From Tanypteryx hageni (Eukaryota; Arthropoda; Insecta; Odonata; Petaluridae), in NCBI GenBank assembly GCA_028673005.1, contig CM054116.1, positions 81,480,572-81,544,571 on the forward strand: DNA of 64,000 nucleotides, written 5' to 3'. Positions 26,212-38,387 of this stretch are shown here, one piece after another; within the stretch, counting starts at the first letter, position 1; every line of letters starts with the position of its first letter. A program made the position numbers and the translations under genes. Under the pieces are notes generated by a model. The model was not told the origin of the DNA. It saw nothing but the letters and a program-made list of their open reading frames with translations, and did not search any database.

Positions 26212-26534
26212 CTACCGAGCGCCGAAAATTGGGGCGTAAGAAGGGGAGAAAAAAGGGGTGTTATTTAATGAAGTTACTCAGGAAATTGGTGTTTTTATTT
26301 TTTATTAAATCGCTCCGTTTTCAATCTCTACCTTTCAAACATACGAATACAAATTTGTTATTGAGGCGTTAAATTGGAAACTCGTCTTACATTTATGCAT
26401 GTATGGACATTATGAGATATTGGAGAGAGAATCGAATTTCTGTAACTGTACCTATTAAACAGGGTGTCCAAAATTCCTTGCAGATATTGAACGTATAATA
26501 AAAACAATTAGGCATAGAATAGACACGCGCTATG

Positions 26535-26603
26535 TTTCATTAGATAAACCAACTAAAAAGTACATTTAATCAGTACACTATAAAGTTGGTGTATCTAATG
26601 AAA
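26535..26603. repeat. Hairpin or foldback with 20-bp arms
   Basis: TTTCATTAGATAAACCAACT (26535-26554) pairs with AGTTGGTGTATCTAATGAAA (26584-26603) with one mismatch and a 29-base loop. It lies 75 bases after ACAGGGTGTCCAAAATTCC, a common transposon-end style. It may be a small MITE or, less likely, a hairpin RNA precursor. Confidence 0.55.
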
Positions 26604-26999
26604 GAAACCTCGTATCCCTGATTTGCATATTTATTTTTCCTTTTGCGGTCAATTTGCTCAAGGACTTATGGACTAGCCTTATAATTACTTACGTGTTTAA
26701 TACATCCGTGCGGTTCTAAGATATGGAAATATGTATTCTCCATGTATATAAAATTTTAAACTTTCGCTCGCGCATATTTTTTCTTTAACCTTTCCTTACA
26801 TCTAAAAAAAATTCTCTCTTTATTTTCCTCCGCTCCAACGAAGAAAATTTCCTTCCAATGAATGCGCCATCAAATGGGTAGGGACTGTTTTTCTCAATCG
26901 CGCCCGACGATGAACTCAAAAGGAAGCGAACGGAAGATACTCTCTCTATCTCTCTTCTCCTTCATCTCACGAGATATTCAAAAAACGTCAAGAAAAAAG

Positions 27000-27380
27000 C
27001 CGTTTTTGACAGAGGGAGAAAAAGGAATGGGAAAGAGAGTAGAGAGAGGGAGGGAGAGGAGGAGTGAATTATGCGGAAGAGGGAGGGATTTCTAGAGGGA
27101 AAGGTGTTTGAAGAAGTAGGCTGGGCGATTGAGAAGGAGGGAGGAAGAGATCCGGAGAAGGAAGAGCAGAGGAGGGGAAAGACAGAGGAGAGAGAGGAAA
27201 GGGACGCGAAAGAAGGGGAGAGTTAGGCATAACGAGGGAGGTAGAAGAAGATAAGAGGAAAGAAGTTAGAAAGTATGGAGAGGGAACGCGAGAAAGGAGA
27301 GACGAAGAAGGAATTATGTGAAAGGGTGGAGAGCAATAGAAAGAGAGGGAAGGAGAGGGAAAGAGCGAGAGAGGAGACAT
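27000..27380. repeat. Purine-rich (GA/GGA) tract
   Basis: About 380 bases of almost pure purine on the plus strand. Open frames here, such as the Ser/Pro/Leu-rich one on the minus strand, are artefacts of composition. Confidence 0.8.
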
Positions 27381-28967
27381 TTTTTTACATTTTTATCATT
27401 TCGAAATGGAATGATTGAAGACTTTCATGCTTTTGTTGGTTCTCTTTTGAGAAGATATGCTAAGTGCATTCGTCAGAAAATTTGTGCGCGGCGGCAACTT
27501 TTTTCATGCGATCCGTCGGGGAATTTGATTGAGGCTTCTGATGATGCGTTTCGAAAAGAAATATTCCGATCGGCGCTGCGTTTTGAAGATATATGCCGCA
27601 AAAAGCGATCGAGATAAAAATTGATACCTGCAGCGATTAAAAGTGCTTAGATACTGGCTTGCAAAATGATATTATTAATTTTAACCATATTAGAAAATAA
27701 AATGCACCGCATACGTCTCTGAACTGACAGCTATAATATATATGACCTTTCTATCTTGAAAATATTTCACAGTTGATTAAGCACGATAAAACACGTATTC
27801 ATTCAATTATATTTTTTCGTGTTTTTTTAAGAAGTTAAAAATGACGTTTTTAAAGCTAACTCAAGGTACATTTAGTTTTTATGATAATAATTATTATTAT
27901 CCCTGGCAGAGAATCTATAATTAATTGTGTCATTCGTGTAGAATATTTGTGATTTTTAAGTTATTTTATGACAATACGAGGCAAAAATTACACCTGGAAC
28001 ACGTCGTTATTGATTGGGATAGAAAGAAATTCATTTTGCATTTCCTTAATTCATATAACATGCGATTGTGTCGAATGAGGAAATCGTTCATTTTTCCCAT
28101 TAATACCTGTTACCTTTTATTTCCTCATTTCAATTGAAGACTCGTGGAAGAGACCTGAATTTCGTGAATAAAAGGCAGTTCGTCGCTGAAAGGAAGGAAT
28201 TATAATGATACAACGTCGTATCGGAGAAGAATAGAAAGCAAAGGAAGGCGGAAAAATGGAAGGAAAAAATATCTTAAGAATAAATGCCAAGAATCAAAGG
28301 AGGAAATAAATAAATGAGAACAGGAAATGGGAGGTAGAGTTGGTAGAACGAGATTGTAACACCGAATAAGAATAGGAATCTATAAACGTAGTTGAACCTA
28401 GTGACCCAAATATGTCGTAAAATTTCAGTCAACGGCTACATAAATAAGCTACCCAGTTTAGAAAATAATTTTAAAGTTAACAAGCGTGATGTTTTCATTA
28501 ACTTAATTCGGTAATTTCATAACTTGGATTTTATTATAACAGGATCAAATTGGCGGCCTCCAAGCGAATTAAATTTTCACCGATTTTCGAATCTCCAAAA
28601 TGCATGTATGAAAACATTTTTATAAACGCACACACATCAATGAAAGCATGAATGTATGAATGTAGGTGGTTTGTGTATGCAGTCATATTTCTCATAACAG
28701 CCACCGATTTAAGGCGCCCACCCCTGTAAACGGCCGTATCTTATCGAAATTCAAATGAGTCCCATTTACATCAAATCTATTATTAAGGTCTCTCTATAGA
28801 GGTCACTCTTCTCAGCGTCCATTTTGACGCGAAATCTATGGTGACCACTTTAGAGCCCGTGTGTCTGTACACGTATATATTTATACATATTCGCCTTACA
28901 TCTTAAATTATACCAATCAGGGCATCATTCTCTCCACCGCCGTCCGCACACCGTTCCTTTTACTCAC

Positions 28968-29489
28968 CTCCGCCAGAACCTGCTCGTAAGATGGCGGCGG
29001 CGAAGAGGGCACTTCAGGCGGAATCCCTTCCCCTTGGCGGTAACCGGGAGGCAGTCCGTGTTCCCCATCTGCTCCATCTCCACTCACCCCTCCCCCACCC
29101 GCACCGCAGCCGCCTGAGACTCCGTCCAACGCCATCCCTCCACCCGCCACGTGGTGATGCTGGTGCTGCTCCATATCCCCAAACCGGAATATCTCCGGGG
29201 TTCCTCTCGCTGCCGACCCGAAACCCGCCACGCCCCCTCCACCTCCTCCTCCCCCTCCCGTCTCGCCGAATCCAGCCACTCCCCCTCCGAATCGCCACGC
29301 CGCCGGGCCTCCGTGGGGCGGTGGTGGTGACGGAGGAGGCGTGGGCCAACCTTGCTGCGTCACACGGGCCACCTTAAGGCCTTTTCCTGACCAACGCGGA
29401 GCTTCCAGCACCTCGTGGCGATGGGCCGATGCCGCTCCTCTTTCACACTCTTTCCAAATTTCCCTCCCGCTCTCTGCTCTTGTTTTCAA
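28968..29489 (-). CDS. First recognised coding exon of the minus-strand gene, with two PPxY motifs (start uncertain)
   Basis: This frame is open on the minus strand from an ATG at 29489 and ends at a strong donor, GCGGAG|GTGAGT, at 28968 in phase 0. Up to 174 codons precede the splice. The last 30 or so residues are the best supported: a PPGY at 29051-29040 and a PPSYEQVLAE at the exon end, with PPSY at 28997-28986. PPxY motifs are ligands for WW domains, especially of Nedd4-family ubiquitin ligases. Upstream the frame is Gly-rich with a short His-rich run (MEQHQHHH), unlike a globular domain. The true start could be the ATG at 29489, an internal ATG, or an acceptor within the frame (for example GTGACGCAG near 29357), so the N-terminal half is doubtful. 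With the next two exons the protein would be at most 289 residues if it starts at 29489. Confidence 0.55.
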
Positions 29490-30431
29490 GCGATGCTCGG
29501 ATGTCTCGCAGCGGTCCTCGTTCCCGGGCCGAAATCCATCACTAGGACAGGAAGATTCTTATTGGGAGGAAAAGACGCTGTACGCAAACACTTTCTTTAC
29601 ACGACACAATCATACACTGACGAAATGATTCGGGTCTGCACAGGAGGGAACGGACGAAAGCGTCGAAAATTACAAAAAATATATCAAATATATCTCTCTC
29701 TTGTTCGACACCAATGGAACGGTAGCCCAGTCACGCCAATCTGTGAGGGGTTAAAAAAAATGGGATGTTTTGGCGGGATGAAGAAAATAAAAACTCGAAA
29801 AGAGATGTTTTTCGCCCTTTTTATCGTAATAATCCGGTAAATAAAAAATTAAAGAGCGGAGAGACCTGACAAACAAGGGATTGTTGTCTCGTGGATGGAT
29901 TATCCTCTGGCACTCGTTCCGACTTGGATGGGACTCGGAGAGATGAAGAGGAAGAGAGGACGGTCGCCTCCTCCTCTATCTGCGGTGGTGGTGCTTGGCT
30001 GGTGCCTCTCTAAGCACTCTCTCCCTCTCACTTCCTCTTCCTCCACCGCTCTGGTGTATGGGATGGGGGGGTTGACTTGTTTGGTGGAGGTTGTGATCAC
30101 GTGGCTCCTCTTCCCACACCTCCCGCTCTCCTTCCCGCTCCTCCTCCTCGATTCCTCTCTATCTGCCCACCGCCGTTCTTCCACGAACCCAATCGATGTC
30201 ATGCAATTTTGATGACTTGGTCTGGCGGTGCCGTTAATCCTGCAAAACGCGGTGTGGGTATGTAGGAAAGAAGGGAGAGAGAGTGAGTGAGTGGAGGGGA
30301 TGGAGAGCGTTTAGGGAGGCAGAGGAGGGGGGGACGGGGAGTGGAGGGAAGAAATGGAGGGTGTGAGGTAAAGAGAGGGAGGCAGAAGGAACAAGAGCAT
30401 GAAATCGGTCGCGATAAACGCTGAATGCTTT

Positions 30432-30860
30432 CTCACCCACTGTTCCCTCCCTCCCTCCACCATTGGTACCATCCCTCCCTCACCCACACTCCCTCCATCA
30501 CCCACTCCCCCTCCCTCACCAACTCTCCCTCTCTCCCTCATCCACTATTCCCCCCTCTCCCATTCTCCATCCCTCCCTCTCCCACTCTCCTTCTATCTCT
30601 CCTTCCCTCCCTCTCTCTCCCTCCTTCCCTCCCTCTCTCTTCCTCCTTCCCCCCTCTCATCCTCCATCCCTCCCCTCTCTCTCTCCTTCTCTCTCCCACG
30701 GTTTTCCTCTCTCCTTCTCCCTTCCAATACATCTCGCCCCCTTTTCTCCATTTGTTCTCGCCCTTTCCCACCCGCCTCTTCACTCGATACCTTACCCTTT
30801 ATCGCCTCTCTCTCTCCGCCCCACCCACGCTCGCTTTTTCTCCCTTCCTCTCTTGAGGAT
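30432..30860. repeat. Pyrimidine-rich (CCCTCCCTC) tract
   Basis: Over 400 bases of nearly pure C and T on the plus strand, giving overlapping Ser/Pro/Leu-rich open frames in all three frames. Such tracts can form triplex DNA, but no function is shown. Confidence 0.85.
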
Positions 30861-31226
30861 TTATTTTATTTTTTTCCAACCCCTCCGGATTCCGATTTTT
30901 TCCCTCCCTTTCTTGCTTCGTCATCGGGCGCTTTCTCCTGACACGTTTCCGAGGGAATGACTCGGAATAACTCCCGCGCCTCCCTTTCTTTAAAAAAAAG
31001 CAACTCCCCCATCCCACCCCTTTGCCCCAAATACCCGCAAGCACACACACACACACATACGTGAGCACATCCATTCCCACGCTTCCACATAAGTCGAGCA
31101 CACACCCACTCGTTCTCACACTCTCGAAAGCGGGTAAATTCCCAAAACGATTCCTGACGTCTACAGAAAAACAACGCAAACCAGACAATTCTTCACTATA
31201 TTAGGTGTAACTTCGTGGATACCGTG

Positions 31227-32122
31227 TTACCCCTCAGAGTACCAATGTATCTTGCACCTCAATCCTGCCATGGAGGATAGCTGAATTACCCCACGAAATT
31301 TCTATTATAAATAAACATGGTTCATCAAAATTGGCGATTACTTTAATTTGTTAGTAATTAAAAGTCATTTCAACTACCCATACTGAAAATTATTTTTATT
31401 TTAACATTTATGTTGTTAATCGAAATATTTTTGTTCTGTGAAAATAATTTTATTTTTGCAATTTCCTTGTTACATCAAATAAAAAACATTACAATATATT
31501 AATACATTAGCAAACCAGATGTTTTTCATTGAAAGTTTCATTGGTTATTTATGAGTTCGTTGGTTGGTCTGGGGGCGCGTGAAAAGGCTCTTCCGAATTC
31601 GAACCTTTGACTTGGTTAGCAGCAAACACTCGAATAGTTTGGTTACCACTCTGCCTGCATAATAAATATATCATAATATGTAATGTATAATGTAATGTAA
31701 GACATTCTAAATTGCTATCGACTTTTTCTATTGTTTCCATAAAATAACAATTCTGTAGATTCAACTCCTGACATTCACCTGTAGTAGCAAGTAAGATATT
31801 TAGAAGATAACTATAAGCTAATAAAAAGGCAAACAGGTATATTAATGCTATTGCAGGCTTTTTAAGCAGAATTCTTTTATTTTCTTCGATGTGGAATACT
31901 GTTCAGAATAATACCAAGAGGGGTAACTTGATTACCCCAAGACAATTTTTGATATTTCTCAGAAATTGTTAGATATTTCCAGTTTTTTAAGTAATTATGC
32001 TCTTCATACATTACAGAATAATTACATAGGAGGATAAAAATCAGAAAAAAATTTTAAGAAAAGTATTTAAAAATTAGCGTCTGGGGTAATCTTGTTACCC
32101 CCCTTGGTAGTCTGAGGGTTAA
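31227..32122. mobile_element. piggyBac-like MITE
   Basis: The right end is GTCTGAGGGTTAA, which read inward is TTAACCCTCAGACTACCAAGG. The left end is TTACCCCTCAGAGTACCAATG. The two agree at 17 or 18 of 21 positions and show the TTAA-plus-CCCT start typical of piggyBac elements, with the left TTAA mutated to TTAC. Subterminal blocks (TAACTTGATTACCCC near 31925 and GGGTAATCTTGTTACCCC near 32083) also repeat. The AT-rich interior has no transposase, so it is non-autonomous. Confidence 0.5.
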
Positions 32123-33164
32123 GAATAAATCATTGTGCAATAAATTTCCACCAAAAAATAAACAAAAACCAGCAAATGCATCAAAATCCCGCTTTTTACG
32201 GAGTGGCTTGGGACCGAGTTTATTCCGTATGAAGGGATTTTCCTTAAAACCGTTATTGGTTTGTATAAAGTAAAATACAGGAAATTTGAATAACCTTGGA
32301 AAGTGACGATTGTTTAATTAGAATTGTGGATTGTTTAAAAAATATGGTATATAAAATAATAAAACTTTATTTCACAGAAATTTTGTTTAAGTAGTACTTG
32401 TATGTACGTAAGTTACGTGTAGACACACAAGTGGCAGTCATCAGAATAGAGGGACTTCATGTGACATCAAAGGAACCGAGAAAGGAGCTTCTAAACGAAT
32501 AATAGGTAAATTATTATGCTTTTATACTGTAATGAAACTTTAATTTTCTAAACGCTGCAACGTAAAGATTCTAAAATTATTACACATCCCCACCACGTGG
32601 CTGAGGGGCAAAGCCAGCACCGTGTAGGGGCCAATTTTGAAACTATACGCAGCCAAATTCAAATTCTTCCACCTTTAGTCCATTCCAGCATTTCGTGCGG
32701 GTGAGGCGCGTCGACAGACCCGTGGAGTGAGGGGAAGAAAAATCGTAAATTTCCCTCTCCGCTCAAAATTTCTTGAGGAGCGCTGTTGACACGATTGCTC
32801 ACACTTTCCAATCGTATTTCGGCGACGGCGGAAAGCTTAAACGTGCTTCATCCGGATCTATTGGAGCATAGAACTTCACTCGTCAGCAGCTACCGATGAA
32901 CTGGGCGAAATTAGAAACTTGGCAACATAGCGTCGCAGCCAAAGCGAAATAAACTGAATGCGAGCGTAATACTTCGAGTCTCAGCCGCACGAACAGTGGA
33001 AACAGATTATAGTTTTTTCATTACGTAAAAATGGCATTTCCGGTAAAACGGTACTACTTAAAAACGGGATTTTGGTGCATATAATCGGGGGAAATTTTTA
33101 TAGATTTTAATATCTTTTCGTTAAAACTATTCAAGTTCAAGTGACTCACTAGAGAAATATTGAG

Positions 33165-33255
33165 TTAGTCTTATGGCTGAAAACAAATTCAAGAATAAAC
33201 ACTTGAGAGAAAAATAAGGACTTATCTTAGGTATTTCAAATAGCCATAACAAGTT
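33165..33255 (+). repeat. Degenerate dispersed repeat, copy at 33 kb
   Basis: It contains GTCTTATGGCTGAAAAC and, about 60 bases on, CTTAGGTATTTCAAATAG followed by CCATAACAAG. Similar motif pairs occur at about 38259-38387 and 51641-51697. The match is patchy, so the family and borders are uncertain. Confidence 0.3.
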
Positions 33256-33399
33256 TATGAAAATCATAGATTTTTAAAATTTTCTCCCTTTCCAACAAAT
33301 TACGAATCAATATTTACTCTCAATAATCATCGACTATTTAGATTAATCGGTTCCTTTAACTTACTTTTTATCTTCCTTCCGATTTGGTTATTCGCGTCG

Positions 33400-33611
33400 C
33401 GCGACCCGAATCGGAACGGCGCGGCGTTGGAAAGGCCAGTTTTGAGAAGTCAGGTGGAATTTGAAATGATGACAGTGCTGCGGGATAAGTGATCCTGCAG
33501 TGCTTCACCTGTGTGTTTCTGCATTTGTGTTTGCCGAGTGTGAGTTTGTGAGGTGGGCGGGTTGTGGGAGGAGAATAACATACTAGTTCCAGCGATTGCC
33601 ATCCTTTTGAA
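33400..33611 (+). promoter_or_regulatory. Candidate promoter and 5' leader of the gene starting at 33612
   Basis: GC-rich, CpG-containing sequence in AT-rich surroundings, ending right before the ATG at 33612. It contains a short upstream frame (ATGATGACAGTGCTG, soon followed by TGA). No TATA box or initiator could be fixed with confidence. Confidence 0.3.
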
Positions 33612-33639
33612 ATGTTCGCTGCGATCGTCCTACTGAGTT
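33612..33639 (+). CDS. Candidate first coding exon: start of a signal peptide
   Basis: An ATG after a GC-rich leader encodes MFAAIVLLS, then one further base, before a textbook donor GTAAGT at 33640-33645 (phase 1). A hydrophobic start cut by an intron inside the signal peptide is common in insect cell-surface and secreted proteins, such as the immunoglobulin superfamily. The next exon was not found, so the protein is unknown. The call rests only on the hydrophobic codons, the donor and the CpG-rich context, and 28 bases is little evidence. Confidence 0.35.
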
Positions 33640-34994
33640 GTAAGTCCCGGGTCGCGTGGGGGGGAGAATGGGAGGAGGCGAGGGCGTGTTGGTGTAGGGT
33701 GGGCGTTTTTCCCGGAACGCTTTCGTGGTTGCTCTTGACCTCCGATTTTTAAGAATTGGCTATTTTCCCCCGTATGCCTAGTCTATAATGATAAATAAAA
33801 AGCAAAAGTGTGCGTGGGTGTGTTACACAGAAAGTCAGTAAAAACGGGGCTACGGTAAAAAATTAATGTCGATGAGAATGCAGTTGACGCGTTGACCGAC
33901 ACGAGATTAATGAAAAGCCGATCATAGAATTTTAAATTTATAAGTGATAGATACAAATTTGAAATTAATTATTAAATCAAATGGTTTTTTTAATTCAAGA
34001 GAATGTGTTCTTAACCAAAATTATTCTTTTTGATTATCTTGCGAGATACAGCGACTGGAAGAATTATTTCGTGAATTTTCCTTTAATCGAATATCGAATA
34101 CACGTGCAGATCGTACCCGTTCTCGCAACGTAATAAAAATACAGAAATGTTCAAAATCGCCCAAATATGTTACCTGAACATTAGATTTCCCGCATGAATC
34201 ACCGACAAAATGCGCCAAAAATAAGCTGCATGATGTTGACAATGTGTCTTTGGAACGTTTTTAGCTTGCATGACTAATACAGACACGTAATTCCAGAAGC
34301 GAACAGTATCTGATTCCGTTTCAATGGATGAAGTATGGTTTAAAAGAACGAAAAAAAATATTTAATTAATGACCGGAGTAAGAAAGTCAGCGGAACAAAT
34401 TAAATAGTTCTTAGAGTGATAAGAATGAAATATGTAAAAATATTTGAGTCCGAATAAATAAACTCCACTTGAAAGGGCTCCACTTTGTATAAAGATTCCA
34501 TAATGAAAATAAACATGACCAAAATGTACCTGTATCTGAGACTTTCACCAGGAGATATAAAGAACGGATGTAGGATATATTTTCAGGAGTATTTATGAAA
34601 AATAAATCGAGTATATAATATAATTAATATTGAAGCGTATGTAACCTACTGTGGGGAAGTATGTTTAATTAAAGCGACGAAAAGCGAGTAGAATGCGCCT
34701 TAAAGTAAAAGATCAAAAGATATGACAAACGAAGCAGTCAAAAGAAGAATAGCAACTAAGAGAAAAACAGAAAGTAGCAGAATAATTACTCTGGTTCATT
34801 AAAAAACGAGATTGAACAAAAAAATATGGGGAAAACGTTTTAAGGATGGAGCACAAAGACGGAACACAGCCGAAGACTTCACGAATAAAACGTTAATTTA
34901 TTAGGGAAATATCAGGTTTGAGAGAAAAATAAAAGGAAAGATTTAAAGGCGTGTACCTATCCTGTGAGTTTTTAGAGGTGTGGCCGTTTTGAAA

Positions 34995-35037
34995 AATATG
35001 AGGCGTGAGGGAGAGAGAGAGAGAAAGAGATAGATAA

Positions 35038-35094
<57 letters not shown>
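34995..35094. repeat. (GA)n followed by (TA)n microsatellite
   Basis: A GA-rich run leads into a TA run of more than 50 bases (35042-35094). The Tyr-Ile repeat open frame on the minus strand is an artefact. Confidence 0.95.
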
Positions 35095-35098
<4 letters not shown>

Positions 35099-38000
35099 TA
35101 TATATAGCGAGATAGATATGTGAAGAGAGGAGAAAAATCGACCCCGGGAAAAAATATATGGTGGCGACGAATTGTCGAGTCCAACAAAACGGGAATGCCG
35201 CGATAAAACGTGAAGCAAAAAGAAAAAAGAGCCTTCAGCCGTGGACGGGCATCCCGCTGTGCATTTCGCTCGAGTTGACATGTCGTTGTGCAATCACTAA
35301 CCGTCGGTTTAGAGATAAAGTAATAATTGATGCGCGATATCTCTTTTATTTTCATTAAAATCCCCCTCTTTCTCACTCTATGCCACTCCGACTCGCCCTT
35401 GTCCTCATTCTTTTTCCGCCCGCATTCTTCTTTTTTTATATGTTCTTTTCGGTGTTTTTTTCTTCGTCCGTGACTGCAAAAAAGTATTGGCAGAAGGATG
35501 GCCGAGTGAGTTTGGTGGAAAAATGACTTCTGAACTCTGCTGTACGTGTCTAATTATCGAGTCTCTGAATAAAGTTCAAACGATTCATTAACATCAATTG
35601 AGCGATAAATTAATATTTATTAAATGCCTCGCAAAGATGAATGAGGTTTTTTGTGAGAAACGTTTATTAGAACTTAGGACTAAGGACGCAAAAATGTTGT
35701 GAACGTCTAGAAAATTGTATATCCATTTACGTTTTTAAAAAATGTGAAGGTTCGTAAACGATATTTAAAAATATTTTTTGCGCTATAGATCCAAGGCAGA
35801 AAATTTTCAAATATCATGAGAGATTTTTGCTGGTTAAATAAATATAAGCAATCACTTTCAAAACTCATAAAATACATGCAGTTATGGAACTGTGCAGAAA
35901 AAGTTGGCAATTAATTTGTGAATTTTTGTTTCTAATAAATCATCAGTATTAAAATGTTTTATGAAAGATTTCCATTACGTGTGATCACTACAGCAATTAC
36001 ATTTAAATGTACAAATTATATTTTTAAGTAGTTCTTTTCAAACAGATTTTCTTTTGATGTGAATTGTCTCATACTCTCAGTTCTAAATGTTTGATTGTCT
36101 AAGCAGTTCTAGTGAAAGCATTTATTATTTCCTTCCCTTTTTCAGCACATTGGTTGATAATCATATCCAGAAGCACGAACGAGGGATTTTCTTTTAGTTT
36201 CAATTATACCTCCAGAATATCATATGACGACAGCCACCCGGTGATCTAGAGTAATTCGTGCTCCAATAAATGGCTTCCTTAATTTTTAATAAAATCTTCA
36301 ATAATTTTTGCACTCTTTCTCCTAGAATCTTGAAGATATCTGTTGACGCTAAATGTGATCCGTGCCGAAAATAAATAATATTTGCACATTTTGAATCCCT
36401 CCTTGATATTTATAAGTAAATTTTTGAAAATTTTCTCCAAAATATCTTCAAAATTATTCTCACCAGCATTAAATTCGGGTTCAACGTCATGAACATTATC
36501 CTTTCAAATTGTTATCATTTATATTTCCATTTATTATGTTTATCGCTTTTTAACTATTTACTTCGCCTTCGTAAACAATCTATCAGATTTTCCTAAAATA
36601 TTGATTATAATGTGGCGCAGATATTAACCATTGTTTTTTTGTCAAACTCCAACTAGCTCTAGCTCTCTTATTGTTTTCATGAAACCGAATGTTTGCTTTT
36701 TCTCAGCGTGACCGTCCTGAAATTATTCTTTAAATTGAAGAATTATTCGTCAATATTACTTGCTATATAATTGAAAAAATATATGGGAATCGAAGGTTTT
36801 AATATGTTAATCTGCTATTTTTCCTTTATGTATCCCATTATTGATTTAAACGCATCCTCTTGCCAAATTGGTCAATTCCGAGTATTCGTTATCGACATTC
36901 CGAACAAATTTCATATATCTCTAATCAGATATACGATTGCGGAAAACCTGTTAGCGATTCTCACGCGACTCTCCTCTCAAAAGCTGAGAGAGAAAAAAAA
37001 GAAACTTCACTTGCATTTAGGCCAAAGAAACCTCGTTATCCATTGAAAATGATTGAACCCGCACATTCACGAGCGTAGTTCGTTCCTTTTCGTACTAGTC
37101 CTGTTGTAATACCACCCGCCTCTCTCTCTCTTTCTCCTCTCCCCCCCTCTCTCTATCTCTCTTCTTTTTCCATCCGTCTCGTCGGAATCCATATCCTATT
37201 TTTTCAGACATCGCGCAAATAATCCCCCAAGAGTCTTTCTGGTGGCAAACCGTAAGGTGACAATGCATCATCAGCGGAGACACACGGTGAAGCATCGTAC
37301 AAAATCCGGAGGGCGTCCCACTTCCAACCCGGACCAGCGGAGAGAGAGAGAGATGGAACGTATAGGCAGATAGAGAGAGAGGGGTATTGGAAGGAGGCAG
37401 ACAGATAGGCACAGAAGTACAAACACACACATAGAGGAGACAATCAGTTCGAAATTCTGTCTTCCTCTCACAACTTCGCTACATGCCTCTCTGCATCAAC
37501 CTCTGTCTCTAATCTTGATTCATATGTCTTTTGTCTCTCTCTCTCTCTCTATCCTCAGACAGTTACACGTGAATGCACCGCTATTAACAAACGTCAGTTA
37601 TCTACAATATCCTTGTTTCTCTCTCTCTCTCTCTCTTTCTCTCCGGTCTTATCCCTTATTCTATTTCTCCGTTTCGTTTCATCTCGGCCTCGTCACAGGA
37701 AGATACTCCTACCCTCGGCCCATTTTTTCATCTCCCGTCTGATGTAGTTTTTCCGCCTCTGTGTTCCGTGATAACCCGCCTATTAGCCGTATTGGCCACC
37801 GTTTATTCATTCTTAATATCCGAGGATTTGAACATGTTGTAATCCAAGGAAACTGGTTGCACACCAAAGTACTCGTAATTGTGTACTTGGCAAACTAGGG
37901 GGAACCGATTGAAAATGGACCAGGAGGTTCCTGTTTATGAATTAATTGATTGATTGATTTATGTATCGGTTGGTGGTTCTACTTTCTAGTTTTTGAGTAT

Positions 38001-38258
38001 TTTTATAATACTTTAATAAGCATATTGTTTTTATTATATAATTACATCATTATCAGAGCCACGTATGAAAATACCCGCGACTCTTTCGGTGCATCTTCAT
38101 AATGTATTACTTCTTCACCAACTTATCTCAAGGGGGTAAAATTTCTGCCTAAAACATGTTACCAAAAGACGATGCATCCTTTCCTTTCTCTTTTTAGACA
38201 AACGCTTCCCTTCCAGAATAAGTATCAAAGATTGAAAAATTATAAGTTCGTAGTTTTC

Positions 38259-38387
38259 TTAAGTATCTCCATTAGTCATAACAAGGTAATTGGAGATGCG
38301 AAGGGCAAGTAAATAACTTCACAATTTTTTTAGGTATTTATTTGATTCTCATGATAGGAATACATTTTCAGTCATAAGACGAGCTAA
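38259..38387 (-). repeat. Degenerate dispersed repeat, copy at 38 kb
   Basis: CTTAAGTATCTCCATTAGTC followed by ATAACAAGG resembles a block at 33 kb, and TTTTCAGTCATAAGAC near the right end is the reverse complement of the other 33-kb block. The two blocks are not in the same relative order, so rearrangement or a foldback structure is likely. Confidence 0.25.

Larger units (their letters stand above)
26212..28967 (-). other. Intron between the first two recognised exons of the minus-strand gene
   Basis: The donor on the minus strand is GCGGAG|GTGAGTAAAAGG at 28967 and the acceptor is at 26212, phase 0. The intron contains a 20-bp-armed hairpin at 26535-26603 and a purine-rich tract at about 27000-27380 that produces false open frames on both strands. 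Confidence 0.6.
29490..33399. other. Non-coding DNA between the minus-strand gene and the candidate plus-strand gene
   Basis: The 5' end of the minus-strand gene should lie in or beyond this stretch, but I see no decisive promoter. A GC-rich patch at about 29890-30240 is open on both strands without recognisable protein. A pyrimidine tract follows at 30432-30860, a (CA)n run near 31041-31058, and a piggyBac-like MITE at 31227-32122. From about 32590 the sequence becomes GC-richer towards the candidate first exon at 33612. Confidence 0.5.

Noticed and set aside
28991..29377. Plus-strand 128-codon frame opposite the first recognised exon of the minus-strand gene
   Set aside because: A shadow of the GC-rich minus-strand exon. 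The GTGAGT donor and PPxY motifs support the minus strand.
30399..30960. Plus-strand frames of 180, 165 and 143 codons near 30.4-31 kb
   Set aside because: Three overlapping frames through one CCCTCCCTC tract. Composition alone explains them.
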